From positions 2,232,001 to 2,296,000 of the forward strand of contig NC_085891.1 of NCBI RefSeq assembly GCF_035222375.1: DNA of 64,000 bases. The letters run 5' to 3'. The notes under the pieces were generated by a model that did no database searches, was not told the DNA's origin, and was given only the letters and a program-made list of their open reading frames with translations. Both the position numbers and the translations under genes were made by a program. The stretch comes from Podospora pseudocomata (taxonomy: Eukaryota; Ascomycota; Sordariomycetes; Sordariales; Podosporaceae). Shown here piece after piece: positions 47,270 through 56,756 of this stretch; within the stretch, counting starts at the first letter, position 1, and each line of letters starts with the position of its first letter.

Positions 47270-49451
47270 ATGGCCGACGACGATTCTTCAGATCTCTCGT
47301 CTATTTCATCGCTATCGGCGCCTCCTAGTGACGATGAGTCTGGTCTCGAATTGACCAAGGAAAAGGGCATTCTGAAGTTCTTCCACAAGATCGACCGCAA
47401 CCCTGCCTTGGAGCCCAAGGAGAAGACACCGCCCCGACCCAAGAGAGAGCCATCGCCACCACACGAATATGTGCTAGCTGACAACCCCGACATCGCTGTA
47501 CGTATTTCTGGCATCATTCGCGTCATTGAAGCGTTGCGACGCGAAAGATCGCGCACAGCGTGCCCCCCTGCGAGGGCTAGATAGCTGTCCCGCGGCAGCT
47601 ATGTGGGGGACCAAGCTGACTTTTTTGTGTGCTCTTAGTTTATCGTAATGTTCCGCGCCCGATTCACCGAGGCTTTCCCCAAAAGTCTGGCGAACTTTGG
47701 ACCGCAAGAGCTGGAGCGCGATGTCGTCGATTCTGTTCCTGGCGAGCGCGTCGAGCACTTTTTGTGCGCCGTCTTGGGGCTTTTGCTGAACAGGAAGCAG
47801 GATGTCAAGTACGTCATTTCCAAGCTGCGGAGGCTATCGAAAACCTATTTGATCTGAACAAACCGCTGATTCCATCCGGTGCATAGGCCTGGCCACTACA
47901 ATCGCGCGTTGGAGGAGGCTGTTCAGTCGCACAAGGGACAGTGGGCGAGGGATTGGGAGAGCCGAAACCCGCTTTCTGGGGGTGCCACGTTTGCGTCCAT
48001 GACGCCAGTCCAACGGGTATGGTCTAGCTCTGAAGTCTGCAGTGATCTGCTTATTTTGCTAATCTCTCTCGCCATTGTAATTGCAGCTCACCTTGTTGCG
48101 CACGCTTATTCAATGGTCGCTCGCCTCCTCCGATGCGATCAAGTCAATGATCAACCAGCAATACAAGAACCGACACGAAGATGATCGCAACATTCCTCTC
48201 AGCGTTCAGGTGTGGGGCGGAGATGGTGACAAGCGCCGGTACTTCTTAATTGAGGGCAACGACGACACTTCCTTCCGTGTGTACAGGGAGAGCAATCCAG
48301 CCGGTGTTCACCGGACCTGGTGGAGCGTTGCTGGCAGCATTGAGGAGCTTCAGGCTCTAGCCAACAAGTTGGAGACTCAGGATGGAGGGCCCAAGGCTAG
48401 GCAGTTCGCAAAGAACATTCTCAATGCGATTCCTAGATTTGAGGCTACCGAGGAGAAGAGGAGACGCAGGGAGTATCGCCAGATGCAGAAGGAACGGTTC
48501 AGGCGGCCAGAGCCTGGTTTCTCTCTCTATGAGGGCCGCACCAGAGGCAAGAGGATGAAGTACACATATTCCGACGACGAGGCCGAGTTTCTTACCGATT
48601 CCACCAACCGCCGATCTACTCGCAACACACGAAATCACACACCGGCCGAGCCAAGTGGTCCGGTCACTACTGCGAGCGGGCGCCAGATTAGAGCCCCTAC
48701 GAGACTCAACGCAGAGAAATCCAGCGAAGCTCCCAGCGCGGCTACCAGTGTTCAGGGCGATGACACAGAGAACAAGGAGAATGAGCTTGGGCCAAGGGGA
48801 CGCCCTAGACGCTCTGCTGCTGTCAATCACGGTACAAACGGCTGGGCCGCCAGCAAAAAGAGAAAGAGCGAGGAGTTCGAGTCGGATGCGTCAGACGGAA
48901 GCGAGCCTGATTTCGGGGATGACGAAGAGGAGGAGGCCGACATCCCAGACGAGTCTGAAGACGAGGAGGAATTCGAGGAGGATTCGCCCATGGACGAGGA
49001 TTTGGAGGATCAGGCCGAACCCGGCAGCAAAATCTTCAAATTCCCGATCCGAGTTGCGTTTGATGAGAACAACAAGGTGCGGCAAATTCCTGGCCCGCCC
49101 GTGGTTGTTCCACCAAAGAACGCCAGGGCTGCAGCTCGCAGGAATGTGGTTGTGAGTGAGAGTTCCGAGTCGACTGGCGCAGAGGATGAGCCAGAGGAGC
49201 CAGAGCCACCGGTCGCTGAGGAGATTATCGCCGTCCCAGCCAAACGCGCCTCGACACCTCAGCCCCAAACGGAGACTAATGTTGACAAGTCTGGCGAGAA
49301 GGAGGTTAAGACTACGGATGAGGTTATGGCTCCTCCCACGCCCTCGAGCGGGCCAGCCACGGCTTTGGCTTTCCGGGGCAGTCCAGAGAAGCCAGCGCAG
49401 CCGCCAATGGCTGCGGCGCAGGCTGTACCAGCCGTGGGCGACATCGAGTAA
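47270..49451 (+). CDS. DDT/WHIM-like chromatin-remodelling accessory protein
   Basis: Seen: four exons, join(47270..47497, 47639..47808, 47887..48016, 48087..49451), 630 aa. After an acidic Ser-rich start, residues 77-210 form a helical module (FIVMFRARFTEAFPKSLANF, VEHFLCAVLGLLLNRKQDVK). It ends with TPVQRLTLLRTLIQWSLASS. A segment YFLIEGNDDTSFRVYRESNP and a Trp pair (RTWWSV) follow. The C-terminal half is disordered, with KR-rich NLS-like patches (KRKSEEF) and a long Asp/Glu run (about residues 380-420). Known: a DDT-like helical domain followed by WHIM-type motifs is typical of ISWI accessory subunits such as RSF1, ACF1 and Itc1. Inference: nuclear subunit of a remodeller; nearest named relative by layout is RSF1. 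Gene model firm, name moderate. Confidence 0.82.
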
Positions 49452-49983
49452 GGCGACGTCATCAAGGAGGCCGGCTGGTGAACTTGGGGGGTTTTGGGAG
49501 ATTATTTATTGCGGTATGACGGTGTATGCGGCTCCTGAGGCGGGAGAAAAAGAAGAAGGCGTTTGGTAAATGAAATCGTTTGGGACTGAGATCGCCTGTT
49601 ATTGGAGGTCTTTTTCAAGGAAGCCGGCTCAGCTGTTTTATTTATTTCAGACCGTTTATGTCATACAGTCAGGCAGGCAGCGGGGTCGCTGGGTCAAAAA
49701 GCAGGCTATCATGGACGAAGAGCTTGGTGTTGGGGGGACGGGGGAGTATGCTGATTAGCTGTTTTTTATGTTCTACGAACTGCATGGCTATTCTTGTTAG
49801 GAAGAGAAAGAACACTGAGAACCATGTATCTTCACAACATGAAATAACTGTTGAACTTTTTGATTTTGCGTCGACAAGATAACCGATATCCATGTTCCGT
49901 GAAATACCGTGTGCTGTACGCCTATGTCATTATTATATATGAAAACCTCTCCCCTTCTTTCTCACATGGTATCATTCACCCTT
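49452..49983. other. Convergent intergenic, DDT/WHIM gene / DUF1770 gene
   Basis: 532 bp, two 3'UTRs expected. No feature seen. Confidence 0.6.
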
Positions 49984-50552
49984 CTACCTCCTCTTATACC
50001 CCCTCTCCCCGGGGATCGGCCAGTTATTCACACCCCACCACCACCGCCTCACCCGCGCACCCAGGCTCTGCCCGCTGAGCTGGGCATTTCTGTTCCAATG
50101 CTGCCAACCGCAAATCGCGAGGTTGTAAGCAACGCCTTGAACGAGAGGCATGATCATCTATTTTTTCCCCCATTAGCCCCACTCCCCCCTACCGTCTGTT
50201 CCCCCCGACTGGAACTCACCTGATCCCTCGCCGTGATTAGAGCGATCTTCCACCAGGTATCCGCGTTTTTGATGCTGGCGAGGTAGGACTGTTCAAACCT
50301 GAGGTCGGGGAGCGGGGGGAGGTGATGGCGGGAGACGGGTTTTATTTTGCGGGAAGAGGAATGGGGGTAGTCTTCATCGTCGTCGGAGAGGTCGGATAGG
50401 TCGGTTTCGGGGTCTGATGTTGGGGAGATGTGGACGGGAGTCTTTTTGGAGGCGGCGGTGGATGGGTTGGTGTCGTGGGCGGCGGAAGGGGAGGGGTTGA
50501 TGTGCGAGGTTTGGAGGGTTTCGGCTACCTGGAGGGGGAGGGAGTCTGCCAT
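49984..50552 (-). CDS. DUF1770 family protein
   Basis: Seen: two exons, complement(49984..50157, 50220..50552), 168 aa. The 62-nt intron (GTGAGT donor, GCTAAT branch, AATAG acceptor) joins ITARDQ to MIMPLVQG. The N-terminus is Ser/Thr/Pro-rich, then acidic (DLSDLSDDDEDYP). The conserved core reads LPPLPDLRFEQSYLASIKNA, then DTWWKIALITARDQMIMPL and QGVAYNLAICGWQHWNR. Known: this core matches my memory of fungal DUF1770, a family of small proteins of unknown function found across filamentous ascomycetes. Start: MADSLPLQ at 50552; in-frame codons upstream look non-coding and include a T-rich/C-rich leader. Divergent from eRF1. Confidence 0.87.
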
Positions 50553-51394
50553 GGTGGACAACAATGGACGTGTGTGAGGGAAGAAAGGGAGCTTGTTTGT
50601 GATAGTGGGAGGTGGTGGTGGTTCATTGATTGGGAGACGGGACTGCACTATGGATGGAGGAAGTTGCATCATAATACTAAGGTAGTCATAGCTTTGTTCC
50701 ACTTGTTGGTAGTTAAGTGGATTAGTGCTTAGTGTAGTAGTAATGCTAGGTTGTCTAAGGGTCAGCCGGAAAGAAGGCTGACAGGATGTGGCTGAGGCTC
50801 TTCTTGATGAGTCTTCAAGACACGTGGAAGTCTTCGAGAATCGATAGCTGTGACGATGGTGAAGAAGCTTGGTTAGAGCCAAACAGTTCCCTGGTTTGCA
50901 GTGTCAGACAGACCGTCCAAAGTCACAATCCCAGGTTTTCTGTATGATACAGCGTCAGCAGCGTCAGAGCATGTAACAGCTGCAAATGCCCCACACCCAA
51001 TCAGGGTAATCGGGCTGACCGCCCAATGATGACTCGCAGTCAGGCAACACTTGTGGGGTCAGGAGCGCCACTGCTGGCTCCAATGTGCCAGGTCTTAAAA
51101 AGCCATAAAAGCCTTTTTTACAGGCTTTCCCTCGCCCTGCGAAACCCCTCCCTGACGAGTTGGCCAACCCCACCACCAATTTTTTGAGATTTCCCTGCCC
51201 CCAAGAAACCAACACCAAAAAATCAAAGAAACCCAAACCCCGCTCGCTTTCCCACAACCCCTTGCGGAGAAGGAGTTTGCGCGGCGAGTCTCTTCTTCTT
51301 CCCCTTCTCTTTTTCCAGTCTCTTTTTCTCTTCTTCTTCTTGTTCGACAGCACTTTAACGGGTTTTGATTCGCTTCAGTCGTTAATTGTTCAAC
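50553..51394. promoter_or_regulatory. Bidirectional promoter, DUF1770 gene / eRF1
   Basis: 842 bp between two start codons. Next to eRF1 lies a strong pyrimidine tract (51289-51341), a common feature of highly expressed fungal promoters just upstream of transcription starts. No further gene fits. Confidence 0.55.
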
Positions 51395-53028
51395 ATGAGC
51401 GACCCCAACGCCAACGAGGCGGAGAAGAACGTGAGCACATCTACCTCTCTCCTTCCTTACCTTGCCCAACCCTGTCTCTCGGCCGATTCCGTTGGGGCGC
51501 GCCATTTTCGCTTCTTCTTCTTTGGGTCTGGTTTACTGATGCCGTATCATGATGAATAGATTGAGATATGGAAGGTGAAGAAGTTGATTAAGCGCCTGGA
51601 GGCCGCTCGCGGCAATGGCACCAGCATGATCTCCCTCATTATTCGTACGTGCTCACTGCTCTCTCTTCGCACATTCCCGTGTGCCCAGCCGGGCCTGGTG
51701 TGGCTGCCCGCCCGCCGATGCCTTAGCCGAACTCAATGCCACCAAGCAACATGTGACTGACTTTCTTGATAGCTCCCAAGGATCAGATTTCCCGTGCGGC
51801 CAAGATGTTGGCTGAAGAATACGTATGTCTTTTTCTGACCCTCCCTCGCACCTTGATGGCCTCAGGGGAAAGCTAACGCGTGGTATCACAGGGTACCGCC
51901 TCCAACATCAAGTCCCGTGTCAATCGTCAGTCTGTCTTGTCGGCCATTACCTCGACCCAGCAGCGTCTCAAGCTGTACAACAAGGTCCCTCCCAATGGCC
52001 TCGTCGTCTACTGCGGTGAAATCTTGACCTCGGAAGGCAAGGAACGCAAGGTCAATATCGATTTCGAGCCCTTCAAGCCCATCAACACTTCGCTCTACCT
52101 CTGTGACAACAAGTTCCATACCGAGGCGCTTGCTGAGCTTCTCGAGTCTGATCAGAAGTTCGGTTTCATTGTCATGGACGGTAACGGAGCTCTGTTCGGC
52201 ACCTTGAGTGGAAACACCCGCGACATTGTTCACAAGTTCTCGGTCGATCTTCCCAAGAAGCACGGTCGTGGTGGTCAGTCCGCTCTGCGTTTCGCCCGTC
52301 TCAGAGAGGAAAAGCGTCACAACTACGTGCGCAAGGTTGCCGAGTTGGCCGTCCAGAACTTCATCACCAACGACAAGGTTAACGTTATGGGTATTGTGCT
52401 TGCTGGTTCTGCCGATTTCAAGAACGATCTCAACGCCTCCGACATGTTCGATCAGCGTCTTGCCACCAAGGTCATCAAGGTTGTTGATGTGTCTTATGGT
52501 GGTGAGAACGGGTTCAACCAGGCCATCGAGTTGGCTTCTGAGACCCTCGGCAACGTCAAGTTCATTCAGGAGAAGAAGCTCATCGGCAAGTACTTTGAGG
52601 AAATCAGCCAGGATACCGGCCGTATCTGCTATGGTGTTGAGGATACCCTCAAGGCTTTGGAGCTCGGTGCTGTCGAGACTTTGATTGTCTTTGAAAACCT
52701 CGAGGTCACACGCTGGGTCCTCAAGGACAGCAATGGTGCCGAGATTATCATTCATTCTACTAAGCAGCAGGATGCGGCTAACCGGGACCGGTTCATGGAC
52801 AAGGAGACTGGCCAGGAGATGGAAGTTGTCTCCCAGGAGTCTTTCCTCGAGTGGATCGCCGAGCACTACAAGGATTTTGGTACCACTCTCGAGTTCGTTT
52901 CGGACAGGTCGACTGAGGGCAACCAATTCGTCAAGGGCTTTGGCGGTATCGGTGGTATCCTTCGGTACAAGGTCAACTTTGAGCAGTTGAACGAAGTGGA
53001 TGACGATGATGAGTACTACGACGATTGA
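51395..53028 (+). CDS. sup45: Eukaryotic peptide chain release factor eRF1
   Basis: Seen: four exons, join(51395..51430, 51560..51644, 51773..51822, 51892..53028), 435 aa. All functional motifs are present: [11 protein letters not shown] (NIKS, residues 62-65) and YLCDNKF (YxCxxxF, 126-132) for stop-codon recognition, and [10 protein letters not shown] (GGQ, 184-186) for peptidyl-tRNA hydrolysis. The C-terminal domain ends in the acidic [11 protein letters not shown]. Known: eRF1 reads all three stop codons in the A site and works with the GTPase eRF3. The first exon codes for only 12 residues. The stop is TGA followed by C, and the frame stays open for 71 more codons (see the next entry). 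A 489-codon antisense frame over the last exon is a codon-bias shadow. Very confident in the identity. Confidence 0.99.
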
Positions 53029-53244
53029 CAGTTTGATTCCCTCGTTGATAGCGAGGGACCCGGAACTGAAGCCATCACGTCCGAGCCGGAGACACTGCAT
53101 GCCGACCAGCCGCAAGCCAAGCCACGGAGCCAGGGGAAGTTGCCGCCTGCTCAGCGGCGGCTGATGAAGGGCTTTACGGCGAGCCCAGGGTCGACTGAGG
53201 TGTCGCGTCCTAGCCCGCTTCGCTCTGTAATGACGGCTTCTTAA
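53029..53244 (+). other. In-frame open extension after the eRF1 TGA stop
   Basis: Directly after TGA (53026-53028) the same frame continues with CAG and stays open for 71 sense codons to TAA at 53242-53244. It begins QFDSLVDSEGPG and ends near RSVMTAS; it is Ser/Pro/Glu/Gln-rich. UGA followed by C is a leaky termination context. This would be translated only by stop-codon readthrough. Coding status is inference. Confidence 0.45.
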
Positions 53245-54066
53245 GTTACCACTTTGCATAGGGTGGGGGTGTGTTGTCGAGGGGCTTGGTTTTTGGACAC
53301 TCCTTTGTGGGGAGGTGTGCAGGACAGCTCTCGAGACACCATCCATCATCGTCAAGTTTGCTTCCGAGGCCTTTTTATTTTTGTAAACTGCCTCCAGGAA
53401 GAATTGAGAGGAACGAGAAGTCGGACAAGTTCGTCAAAAGGTATCACTTCATTACAGGGCACGTCAGGTCAAGGAGGAATGGTTCGGGGAAACCTTGGGG
53501 GCACGAGGCTGGACCGGATTTGAGATTTTGTTTCTGATGTTTCAATTCCGGGCCACGCAGGGTGTCTATTCGGTCTTTACTACTGTCGATTCGCGGAAGG
53601 AAAGCAGGGCTTAGATATGCAGCTAGTTTGCGGGACCCAACACTCTTTTGTCACTTGATTTTGTTTCTTTTATTGTGTATGATGACGCTTCTGTTGTGTA
53701 TGAGTATGATGTTATGATGTATGAGTGAAAGTGACTTGAAAGGCCGTGTAACGAAAGACCGAACTCGGCCGGTAGAAATACAAGCCTGCGGGGTTTCAAA
53801 CTCGAAAACTTTGTGAATCGAATCCGGGGGGCGGGGGGAAGGCGGGGGCACTTATGAGACGGGCGGGCCGGCCCGGTGGTGGTTGTATCACGCAAGGGGT
53901 GGGTAACTTCTCCGGATTTAGGTTGGACGTCAGTTTCTGTTCTTGTCGAGCGCAGGGCGTCAAACTTTTCATTTGAGTTTGTACATATCAATTGAGTCGC
54001 TATATCGGAGTGAACTCAGCTCCCTTTCATAACTGGCAACCATTACCGACAGAGGAGAGTTAGACA
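53245..54066. other. Intergenic, eRF1 3' side / prephenate dehydratase promoter
   Basis: 822 bp expected to hold the eRF1 3'UTR (including the possible intron) and the upstream region of the next gene. Leftward frames at 53623-53991 show no family features. Confidence 0.55.
53441..53560 (+). other. Possible 3'UTR intron of eRF1
   Basis: A donor-like AAAG/GTATCA at 53441, a branch-like TTTCTGATG near 53530 and an acceptor CACGCAG ending at 53560 frame a 120-nt candidate intron. It lies over 400 nt past the eRF1 stop and about 200 nt past the extension stop. The signals are only moderate. Confidence 0.25.
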
Positions 54067-55086
54067 ATGGCGGAAAAGACAAAAGTTGCCTTTTTAGGGC
54101 CGGTGGCTTCGTATTCTCACCAGGTATTTCTTTTTCAAGTCATGCCATTTTTGTATTTCATGAGCTTTAGCTGACAGGTTGGGGGGTAGGCAACAAAATT
54201 GGCCTTTCCGGATGAAAACACGCATGAGCTCATTCCCGTGAAGACGATCCGCGGTTTGTCTCTTCCTCCCCCCTCCCTTTTTTTTTTTTTTTTTTTTGGT
54301 GCATATACTAATGATATAATAGAAGTCTTCGATACGGTCCAAGCCAGGGGTACAGAATACGGCGTCGTCCCGTTCGAGAACTCAACCCACGGCCCGGTGT
54401 CAATGACGCTGGAAGCGCTGGCTGATCGGGGGGATGAACTGCGGGATGTGGTTGTTTGCGGGGAGGTGTACCTGGGGGTTCACCACTTTTTGCTTGGGAA
54501 GAAAGGGGGGAGGTTGGAGGATGTGAGGAGGGTGTATAGTCATCCGCAGGCGTTTGGGCAGACGGCGAGGTGGATGAGGAGGTTTTTGCCTGGGGTTGAG
54601 ATGGTGGAGGTTAGTAGTACGTCAAAGGCGGCGGAAATCGTGGCGACGGGGGGGGATGAGGGGTGGGCGGCTGTGGCGGGGGAGATGGCGGGACGGGAGT
54701 ATGGACTTGGGGTGCTGGGGGAGAGGATTGAGGATAGGGGGGATAACGAGACTCGGTTTTTTGTTGTGGGGAAGAAACAGGAAAGGGGGGAGGGGAGGTG
54801 GAAGGGGAAGAATCTGGTCAGTTTTTGTGTGGGATCTCATGATGAGCCGGGGGCGTTGGCGGAGGTGTTGGGGTGTTTTAGGGAGAGGGGGTTGAACCTG
54901 ACGAGCATTAATAGTGTTCCTGGGTTGAGGGAGGGGATGAGGCCGTTTGAGTATTTGTTTTTTGTGGAGTTTGAGGGGACGGGGCAGGTGGATGAGGGGG
55001 AGAGGGTGAAGGGGGTTTTGGAGGATTTGGAGAGCAAGACGAAGGGGTGGAGGTATCTGGGGGGGTGGGAGAGTGCGAGGAGGTAG
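54067..55086 (+). CDS. pha2: Prephenate dehydratase (phenylalanine biosynthesis)
   Basis: Seen: three exons, join(54067..54123, 54190..54253, 54323..55086), 294 aa. The N-terminus KVAFLGPVASYSHQATKLAF is the typical PDT start. It is followed by YGVVPFENSTHGPVSMTLEA, the TRF motif (NETRFFVVG, residues 183-191) required for catalysis, and a C-terminal ACT domain from about 200 (SHDEPGALAEVLGCFRERGL, NLTSINSVPGLREGMRPFEY). Known: converts prephenate to phenylpyruvate, with phenylalanine feedback through the ACT domain. The second intron is 69 nt, T-rich, a multiple of three and stop-free, so an uninterrupted frame from 54199 reads through it; the family alignment shows it must be removed. The gene is extremely G-rich on the coding strand from about 54420. 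Confidence 0.95.
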
Positions 55087-55375
55087 AGGGAAGGGGGAAA
55101 AAAGACATGAAGACATACTAGAGATCTTTGGGAAGAAAGCTTGAAAGTAAACTGAGAGAAGAAGGGGACGGAATTTATACCAGACAAAGAAATGGCACAT
55201 CTTACCCTAACCCTCTTCTTTTTTGGTTCATACCTATCTCACTTGGTGAATTCAACGTCAGTTGGTTGATGTACACCAATCGACTTAACACACAGCTCAT
55301 CAACCCTGAGCAATACAGAACCAAACTCAATTCCCCGTAGAGTCTTTTATTCCCAATCATCGCACACTTCTCCCA

Positions 55376-56515
55376 ATGCACTCAATACGCCCCCTCCTCA
55401 CCCACCACCTCCGCCTCCGTCCACCACCACGACTCCCTCATCTTCTCACACCTCACGACCAAAAACCATACTCCTCCTCCCCTTTACCACCACCACCACT
55501 GATAAACCCCGAATCCTACCTCGCCTCCGCCCGCCAAAAGTTTGTCTCTCAACCCCCCAAAATCATCTCAGCAACCCTCACCCGCTCAAAAGCAGACCAG
55601 CTCACCCTCGCCCTCGAAGACGCCAACCCCGCCTTTCGCCAATCGCACGGTGAATTCGAAGATGGTGACCCGCTTCCTCAGGGGTATCACATGGTTTACT
55701 TTGAACCTAAGATATCGTCTTACCAGCCGATGGCTGACGGGACAGACCCGTATCATTTCCCGGGGGGGCCTTTCGCAAGAAGGATGTGGGTTGGGGGGGA
55801 GGTAGATTTTGAGAGGGAGTACATGGGGTGTATGTTGCTGGGTGAAGGGGGGAAGGAAACAAAGGCGGAGTGTAGGGAGTGGGTTGAGAGTGAGGGGGTG
55901 GAGGTGAAGGGGGGGAAGGTTTTTGTCGAGGTGGGGAGGGAGTATTTTGCTGTGACAGGGAAAGAAAAAGTGAAGGTGCTGACAGAGAAGAGGAGGCTGG
56001 TGTTTTTGAGGCCGTTGGAGGAGGAGCTGGCGCGGCAGGTTGAGAGACTGAGACTGGGTGACAAGAAGGCCGTGGAGAGGAAAAGGATCAAGGTTCCTTG
56101 GAGACCGTTTTTTTCCTTTTCTCTTAGGCCGGATGCCCAGTTTTTGTCGTTGTTTTCTGTCTTGACGAGCAATGCTCATCGGATTCATCTTGATAGCAAG
56201 TATGCGAGGGTGGAGGAGGGGTATAAGGATGTGCTGGTTCATGGGCCTTTGACGCTGGTGTTGATGTTGGAGGGTCTTGCGTCTTATTTGCACAAGAGTG
56301 GAAAGGAGAAGAGGAGGTGGATAAAGAGTATGAGCTATAGGAACTTGGCGCCGCTGTTTAAGGGGGATGAGGTGAGGGTTTGTGGTGCTTTGGCCAAGAG
56401 TCAAGGGCGTGGGGAAGGGGAGGAGGAGTGGGTGGTTTGGATTGAGGATTTCGAGGGGGGGTTGGCGGTCAAGGGGAGTGCTACTGTTGTTGGTAGGCAG
56501 GTGATGGGGTCGTGA
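55376..56515 (+). CDS. htd2: Mitochondrial 3-hydroxyacyl-thioester dehydratase (HTD2-like)
   Basis: Seen: a single exon of 379 aa with ATG at 55376. The first 40 residues are rich in Arg, His, Leu and Pro without acidic residues, as expected of a mitochondrial presequence. The C-terminal third carries the MaoC/hotdog-type signature SNAHRIHLDSKYARVEEGYK followed by DVLVHGPLTLVLMLEGLASY. Known: HTD2 removes water from 3-hydroxyacyl-ACP in mitochondrial type II fatty-acid synthesis, which supplies lipoic acid precursor. Length fits fungal HTD2 (about 280-400). The coding strand switches from C-rich (55376-55640) to G-rich (after about 55740). The gene lies 289 bp past the prephenate dehydratase stop and converges with pex3. 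Confidence 0.9.
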   Translation: MHSIRPLLTHHLRLRPPPRLPHLLTPHDQKPYSSSPLPPPPLINPESYLASARQKFVSQPPKIISATLTRSKADQLTLALEDANPAFRQSHGEFEDGDPLPQGYHMVYFEPKISSYQPMADGTDPYHFPGGPFARRMWVGGEVDFEREYMGCMLLGEGGKETKAECREWVESEGVEVKGGKVFVEVGREYFAVTGKEKVKVLTEKRRLVFLRPLEEELARQVERLRLGDKKAVERKRIKVPWRPFFSFSLRPDAQFLSLFSVLTSNAHRIHLDSKYARVEEGYKDVLVHGPLTLVLMLEGLASYLHKSGKEKRRWIKSMSYRNLAPLFKGDEVRVCGALAKSQGRGEGEEEWVVWIEDFEGGLAVKGSATVVGRQVMGS

Positions 56516-56756
56516 TAGACAACACAGTGCTACAAATTGTAATGTGTGAAAACTATGCCTTGATGTATCCTTGATTTCATGCTAATAGTAATAACAGACC
56601 ATGTCTTGCTCTCTTTTCAACCCGTTGTATCCATGTCATGTAATATGTAAGTGATAATACCGAATTATAAAAACAAACAAATCAATCAAAGTGAAAACCA
56701 TCGCCCTCGTTCATGATTGTACATCCCAACTTCCCTCTCTTACACCAGACACCTCA

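Noticed and set aside
51886-53355. 489-codon open frame antisense to eRF1
   Set aside because: It mirrors the strongly biased codons of eRF1, has no family motif and no splice logic; a typical GC-rich shadow frame.
54199-54322. Alternative start of prephenate dehydratase reading through intron 2
   Set aside because: Lacks the conserved FLGPVASYSHQ start and inserts hydrophobic residues in the conserved core; the frame starts at TTG, not ATG.
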